NCBI GenBank assembly: GCA_018292915.2 | Contig: JACVVK020000220.1 | Location: forward strand, 503,001 to 567,000 | Origin: Batillaria attramentaria | Taxonomy: Eukaryota > Mollusca > Gastropoda > Batillariidae | Reading direction: 5' to 3' | DNA: 64,000 nt | In this document: piece after piece, positions 58,533-64,000 of the stretch | Position numbering within the stretch: position 1 is the first letter of the stretch | How the letters are laid out: the number at the start of each line of letters is the position of its first letter | The notes under the pieces: generated by a model | The model's database searches: none | What the model was told of the DNA's origin: nothing | Seen by the model: the letters and a program-made list of their open reading frames with translations, nothing else | Position numbers and translations under genes: made by a program

Positions 58533-59854
58533 ATTTATTGATTTTATTAATTTTGTTGTGGAAATTTTTTTTCAGGAAGAAAATTCTATTAATGAATCGT
58601 TTTTGCGAAATGAAGATTCTGTGAAGGTTTCATTTTTCTAAGAACAAACAAAACAAAACAATCACAAACAAATATTTTACAAAGATTTCAGTATCATGTG
58701 TACAATGGAAATGGTGTGTTTCACGTATTGCAGCTACATTGTTAAACTGCTGGCAACCCGATGACAAGCTTTGGTGTCATTCAAAAGAGGGATATCCATA
58801 TGGAGTTACATCAAACAACCAGCTATTCGTGGTGATCGTGAATGCTTCGAAAAAGGATGCCGGTCAATACGCGTGCCAAGTTTCAAACAAAAAGACAAGC
58901 AGTGCCCAGATTTGTAGTTTAAACATTAAAGGTAAATCTGTGGTAAGGAACAGAGAGCGAGCGAGAGAGAGAGAGATGATGATGATGATGAAACTTTATT
59001 TCTCAACGGTAAAAGTTTTGACAGAGAAGTACGTCAGTTTGCAAACTTGCCTTTGCTAATACTACGAAAGATTAGAGAAAAGCAAATAATAAAAAGAGAG
59101 AAGAGAGAGAGGTTCTTCTGGTAACATAATTATGCTCCAGAAGGTCTCCACACATAGCTGTAACACTTGCCGGAATCTTTATTTTTCAGGAGGACTGGGA
59201 CGGTCTGTAAACGACACAAATGTTTAACTGCTATCTAAAAAAAGACCTATCACAAATGTTTTTTTTGAAAGTTCTGACTCACTCGTTTATCCTGTTTATC
59301 TTTTTTCAGCCAGGAATTCCGTACACCATCTTAATGTCAGTGATTTTGTTTTAACGGACCAGTATAATTGTAATTGGAAAAACGTGTTGCTTCGTTTCTC
59401 CTTGTCTAGAGAGAGACGGCCCTATGTCAACCAGTACACAAAACCCAGCTAAGCCAACAGAACAAGGTCCAGATCGAGAATACCGGCCTACATTAAATGG
59501 TCAGAATTTGATGTACGCTAGCTTTCAACCTATTCATGAATCATTTTCTAGACAGGTTAATGCACAAAGAACTAACTTACAGAAAAAAATGTCATCTGAG
59601 GTTTCTGGGCAGAGTCATGCATTTGACTGCATTAATCAACGGACCAGATTAACAAGTGTTAGCTAACAGTTTCCTTTTTTGAATGCAGTAAATCGCTTTT
59701 GAAATTATTGGTTTGGGAAAGGTCGGCTACTATACATTTTTGCACAAACTAAGATTCTGACTGTTCTGGAATGTACAAAGAGCCCGACATAAGTTCGTTC
59801 TTCCATATCCTCTCTGCATATTTTGCAAGCTCTCGTGCCTAGAATTATTAATAA

Positions 59855-59905
<51 letters not shown>

Positions 59906-60071
59906 GTTGTTGGTTTTGTTGTTGTTGTTGTTGCCCACAGGGGGTCAGATCGCAGGCATAGCAACTGCGCTGTGTGTGATTCTGGCGTTCATCGTTGGTT
60001 GCGTCATCAGAATACTGAGGTCAGTGAACCTGGAAAACAATTTGGACGCAATACTACTATTTGAACAATAA
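57871..60071 (+). CDS. receptor gene F: one Ig domain + transmembrane + short tail
   Basis: Exons 57871-57943 (signal peptide after an acceptor at 57859), 58201-58326, 58734-58931, 59410-59499 (donor could be 59466) and 59941-60071. The model encodes 205 residues with all introns in phase 1. The Ig domain (25-132) has ENATILC, a LLNCW motif, an extra Cys before EGYPY, AGQYACQV and a closing ICSLNIKG, matching A, C and D. Four sequons are present (NAT, NTS, NWT, NAS). A Thr/Pro-rich stalk (133-162) leads to a transmembrane segment (IAGIATALCVILAFIVGCVI), then RILR and a short tail without tyrosine, ending at the stop. The first three exons are firm. The stalk exon is chosen by phase, and the last exon could instead splice onward at ACTGAG|GTCAGT. 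Confidence 0.7.
58461..58530. repeat. (CA)n microsatellite
   Basis: CA array in gene F's intron 2, between the two Ig exons, after an A-rich (AAAC)-type block. Confidence 0.99.
58974..59030. mobile_element. (GAT)n plus shared dispersed-element tail
   Basis: (GAT)n GAAACTTTATTTCTCAACGG and TAAAAGTTTTGACAG, like 44558-44640. In gene F's intron 3. Confidence 0.65.
59190..59227 (+). CDS. possible alternative last exon of gene F giving a secreted form
   Basis: A good acceptor (TTTATTTTTCAG) at 59189 entered in phase 1 gives GLGRSVNDTNV and a stop at 59225-59227. Joined to 58734-58931 it would yield the Ig domain without a membrane anchor. Splicing evidence is lacking. Confidence 0.3.
59857..59905. 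repeat. (TG)n microsatellite before gene F's last exon
   Basis: TG array followed by (GTT)n, ending at the acceptor CCCACAG (59940). Confidence 0.98.
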
Positions 60072-61379
60072 CAATTTAAAAAGACAAACACAACAAAAAC
60101 TAAAAGAACAGCAGTGTGAACTGGAAAATATCTGAAAACAAACGAACATACGTGAGTGGTGATCTTTTGGAGTGGGCTCCTAAGTGAATGTTTTCTACAT
60201 TACTGCAAAAGTCTACTGGTGAACTGAGGGCTTTGAAATGCCATCAGTTTAAGAAAAAAAATGTTTTTCTTCTTCCTCATTTTCTTCTGCCTGATATTTT
60301 AAAGGTGGGCTAACTAGCTCGTGCAAATTACTAATCTGGTTTTCGAGGCCACGTAATATATGGAGCCGTTGTTTCGGAATCTGCAACTAAAGTATGAACT
60401 TGTTCAGTAGGATGGCCTAGATTGTAGATACAGGTAGCATACAGAACTATTGATCGCGTTAAGGAAACCAACAAATGACAGGACATTTTAACTGTACATG
60501 CGGTATACACGATCAGAGTATATTGAGACGGCGTTCACGATATCCCTTCTTTTTTCTTCAAACACTACCTTATTTAGTGATCACACATGTTCTATTTGTG
60601 TTATTTTCTACTCGTCTTATTTCCTTTTTGTGTCTATTGTTTCTCGTCTACTATGCGTAAAGCGTTAAAACTTTTCTCTATTGTCTTTGTCGTTGATATA
60701 GAGCAGCAGTAGCTTTAGTTGTAGTTGTATAGATGCAATTCAACCGTTCTTGTCTAGGGGCATGTGTGGTTGTGTGTTCCAGAAAAAAAACAGGCGGCTA
60801 TCGTCTGACTCCGTCTGCAGATCATGCAAGGTCAGTGGATACCTGCCTAAAACGGTGCAGCTGCGGTTTTGAGTGTTTGATGAACATCAGGAATCCCTCC
60901 CATTGAGTTACCTGTCTGGGTGCTGCCAGTGAGACACACTCTCTGAGAAAGTGCTGTGTGGTTGCTTCCTCCTTGCCACATGGTTTGCATGCTGGGTCTT
61001 CCCCAAATACTCAGCTATCTGTTCAGCGCACAGTGACCGCATAGGAATCGTAAAACTCACAGTGGTGCTGGTGAAATTTGCACATGCACTAGACTTCGAC
61101 TGCCACTGTGTGGTCCATGTTAATGTCTGAATACAACGCAACTAATACGAGTATAGGTCCCAGTACAGGGCCGACCCCTGAAATGCACCGCCGGAGTCCA
61201 GGAGCAAACTGTTAAAACCCTATGAAACTATGAAACTGATGCACATGGATAGGGACTGCAGGACAGGGCCGCATTCCATGCTTCTTGTCATATACATGCC
61301 AGCGTTAACCAGACCCTGGAACTACGGCACCTGCGTAGTCATCCATATCATAAGGTGTGTCATCTCACGGGAAGCACGC
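60072..61379. other. gene F 3' flank
   Basis: No exon, LINE frame or clear polyadenylation signal was recognised; mostly unique sequence. Confidence 0.5.
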
Positions 61380-61580
61380 CCAGAGTCGCACCCGTGAAGT
61401 GGGTGAATCTCGGCTGTGTAGCAAGTTAGCAACAGCCTCCGCACTGAGCCCATAGCACACCAGCTCTGGGTAGGAGCCGACCTAGGTAGGAAAAATCCCG
61501 CTTTCCTCGGCTGGGACTATAGAACCCGGGTCTCCAGGTTCATGGTCCGAAGTGCTAACCACTACACTATGAAGGGCGGT
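61380..61580 (-). mobile_element. second tRNA-derived SINE family, reverse orientation
   Basis: The minus strand reads TTCATAGTGTAGTGGTTAGC (A-box) and, after a spacer, GAGACCCGGGTTCTA (B-box-like), followed by a non-tRNA body. The sequence differs from the common SINE of the window. A functional tRNA gene is unlikely because the stems do not pair well. Confidence 0.65.
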
Positions 61581-62330
61581 CGGTAATATATGTGTGTTCA
61601 CTTCCACTGACGTTTACATTTGAATGTGAAGGTTAGTTGAAATTCTGTTCGAAAAGTGTGCAAAGTAGGGTATGTTATTAATATGTATATGCTTTTGTAT
61701 GAAATCGTGACTAATTTATAACAGAAAACAACTTTTGTTCATAGGTTGCATTAGCTTTATTACCGTGTATTTTATTACAGTTCACAATACTCTGTCCATA
61801 ATTAGGGAAAAAGAAACGACAACGACAGCCAGTCCTCAAAGTGAAGTTTATTTTCTGACCAGCTACAAATTCTATATTCTGTGATAAACGTGATGTAATA
61901 CTTTGTATAAAATGGTTCCGAGTTATCTCATAGAGTATGAGATATCTGGACAGAATTTTCAGTTTACCAAAGCCAGTTGTGTAACGGCAGTAGTATTTTT
62001 ATATACAGGTCTTTTATGTACGATGTAAATTTTACAAATGTTTTGCCTGTGATACGTTGATTTCGTTTTCATATTGTCCCTGAAACTGACGTGTCGAGGT
62101 AAACTCCATATTATTATACCTCATATTATTATACCTCAGGGCATTGTTGGTAATTTTCTGATGTTAGTGTTTGGATATTTTTGATTATTTTCAGTGACAA
62201 AGAATGTGCAGAAGAAATATTTGATGTGATCTGCTATGTATAACTGTTCGGTCGTGCACGTGTGTGCCTTTTACATTTATCATTTCATGTTTTCTGCGCA
62301 TTTCGTTCTCTCTCTCTCTCTCTCTCTTCT

Positions 62331-62425
62331 CCCGGCTGAGGCTGGCCTTTTTCTCGTTGCCTCGTCTTTGATATCACCCGTACGTGGTGGAAAAGGAAAA
62401 GGGTATTAAACCATAACCCCCCCCC
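62331..62425 (+). mobile_element. 5'-truncated tRNA-derived SINE
   Basis: Keeps GGCCTTTTTCTCGTTGCC, TCTTTGATATCACCCGTACG and GTGGAAAAGG, then a C-run. A further tail fragment lies at about 62581-62632. Confidence 0.8.
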
Positions 62426-62632
62426 CCCCCCCATCCCCCTCGATTTTCCTAGACCCGAAGAAAGTGTCTGACATTAGACAGTAAGTGACATTGTGCTACT
62501 GACAAAACTCCATCAGTATCTTTGTGAGACCGGGTCATGCCCGGCCCCTATTCACAGATATTTTTGTTTGCAATACTTCCGTATGTGGTGGAAAAGGACG
62601 TTAAACCCCCCAAACACCCACCCACCCACTCT

Positions 62633-63789
62633 TGCAATACTTGTATTACTGGTTTCCCCTTTTGTTCGTAGCCCTGCCTTTTCTCTGGCCACCCGTTCTT
62701 ACCCTGGCCACCCCTGTGCAACAACAGCCTTTGTTCTCTGGCCAGCTCTGTGTACTAGTCAGCGGCGCGTGCAGTGTTGCGTATCCACGATGGCGCATGT
62801 GCCAACTAGTTTTGTTTGTTTGTGTGTATTTAGTCTGAAATATCTCCGCAGTCCCTTCACCTAGAATTATTCTGTACACTGCAATAGTTTTATGAGAGTT
62901 TGTGCATTTTATTCACGTTTTGTTGTTAGTGCTAGCTTAAAGTTTAACGGGTGTAATTTAGCATTTACCTCTTTTCAAAAGCGTGATTGTCCTGGTCTTT
63001 CCGCTCTTTCAGCGGTTGTAGAATATTCCCTGTATTCCACTAAGATTGTAATTGCATAGCATTTCAGTTAAAGTATTTTTCATGCTCTTCAGTTAAGGTG
63101 TAGTTTGTTTTAAGTTTGCAGCTATTGTATTACAGCCGTAGTCGCCAGTTTCTGTGTGCTAAGAAACAGATTAAATTTTTGCTGCAGCCCATCAACGTTC
63201 TTTGTTTTCTGAGGTGGGCCGGGCGTTGTTTTCTTGTATAGGCTCGCGCCCAGAGTATTTATAGCCGTGAGCTACGCGCCGCTGGACAGTCACCCGCAAA
63301 GTCAAGTAGTCGATGACACACGCCAGGAAAAACTTGTCCTTGGGCTGACAAGCCATGGGACGTAAAGCTCAAACCACTCACGCCGCTGGACAGTCTCGAT
63401 CCCGCGCGTGCAATGGACTCGGACTCTGCGTGTTGTTCTGTACTCCGCCCTGGTGTACTGTTTCCGACGAATAAACTCATGTCATAGCGATCTCTGTGTT
63501 TTGTCTCCCAGTCTGCATGAACCGGACACCTGGCACCGGGCCACACTTGTAATTCAAGTGATGCCCCATTTGTATTGTTTACATTTAAAGGCCGTGTTCG
63601 CTGTATGCGTCAGTGCATGGTGAATCAGACAGAACTGTGACCCGGCCTATAGTGATACTGAAATGGTTGACGTTCCAATGTATCCTTAGCCCGAGAAAGA
63701 GAGAGAGAGAGAGTTGTGTACCCCGGAATCCCGTAGGTTAATAATTATGCTGACTTACAACTGGTTCAGATGGTACTGTCACAGAAGTG

Positions 63790-63830
<41 letters not shown>

Positions 63831-64000
63831 GGTGCGTGTGTGGCTCGTGTTTCATATCTAGTGTGTTATTTTCTTGGTTCTAGGTCGGGGTTAGTAAAGT
63901 TCATAGATTTCACGTGTGGCCACTGCCAGTTAGTGAGTAGTAGGAGTTGGTGTAGTTGAGGGGCTGAGTAGATTTCTTCAGTGCGGGTTGGGACTTGGCG
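62633..64000. other. terminal region without recognised genes
   Basis: Contains a duplicated GCCGCTGGACAGTC block (about 63280 and 63383), a short GA run (63697) and (TG)n (63794-63828). No splice-compatible exon resembling the receptors was seen. Confidence 0.45.

Noticed and set aside
62493..62879. 123- and 77-residue overlapping frames on both strands
   Set aside because: Overlap a SINE tail fragment and unique sequence; no recognisable domain.

Overview
This is animal nuclear DNA, most likely from a marine gastropod mollusc. Genes are split by GT-AG introns, dinucleotide microsatellites are very dense, LINE remnants are present, and about ten copies of one tRNA-derived SINE recur. Nothing bacterial or organellar was seen. 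The gastropod assignment rests on recognising the SINE and on overall character, so it is an inference.

The coding content is a cluster of immunoglobulin-type membrane receptors that I assembled exon by exon from splice sites, reading phase and mutual similarity. Four plus-strand genes form family 1: A (1134-10837), C (26382-30304), D (41445-44544) and F (57871-60071). Each has a signal-peptide exon followed by one cysteine-rich V-like Ig domain encoded by two phase-1 exons. Their 3' halves differ. A adds an FN3 domain, a transmembrane segment and a tail ending in a TxYxxI motif. C ends in a hydrophobic segment containing Lys, with no tail. D and F have a transmembrane segment and a short tail. 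Two minus-strand genes form family 2: B (19630-25020) and E (48084-52149). They share an eight-exon structure with three extracellular domains, a transmembrane segment and a tyrosine-containing tail.

Broken or orphan pieces lie between the complete genes: a frameshifted family-2 domain-1 exon (36358-36661), a tyrosine-rich orphan exon (33848-34014), a lone minus-strand signal-type exon (32183-32366) and a possible half Ig exon (38712-38813). Two related receptor types on opposite strands, with variable tails and relics, look like a fast-evolving paired-receptor or recognition locus. That function is inference.

The rest is repeat-rich. It holds a 1-kb TTAA-flanked foldback element (11140-12144), a roughly 147-bp satellite rich in AAGGTCA-type half-sites (34230-35520), a pogo-like element with a nested hairpin containing TTAGGG-like repeats (44754-46408), LINE 3' ends near 7.5-8.4 kb and 38.9-39.9 kb, a 58-bp perfect palindrome (57594-57651), and many (TG)n/(GA)n/(CA)n arrays, several of them next to splice sites. 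From 60.1 kb to the end no gene is supported.
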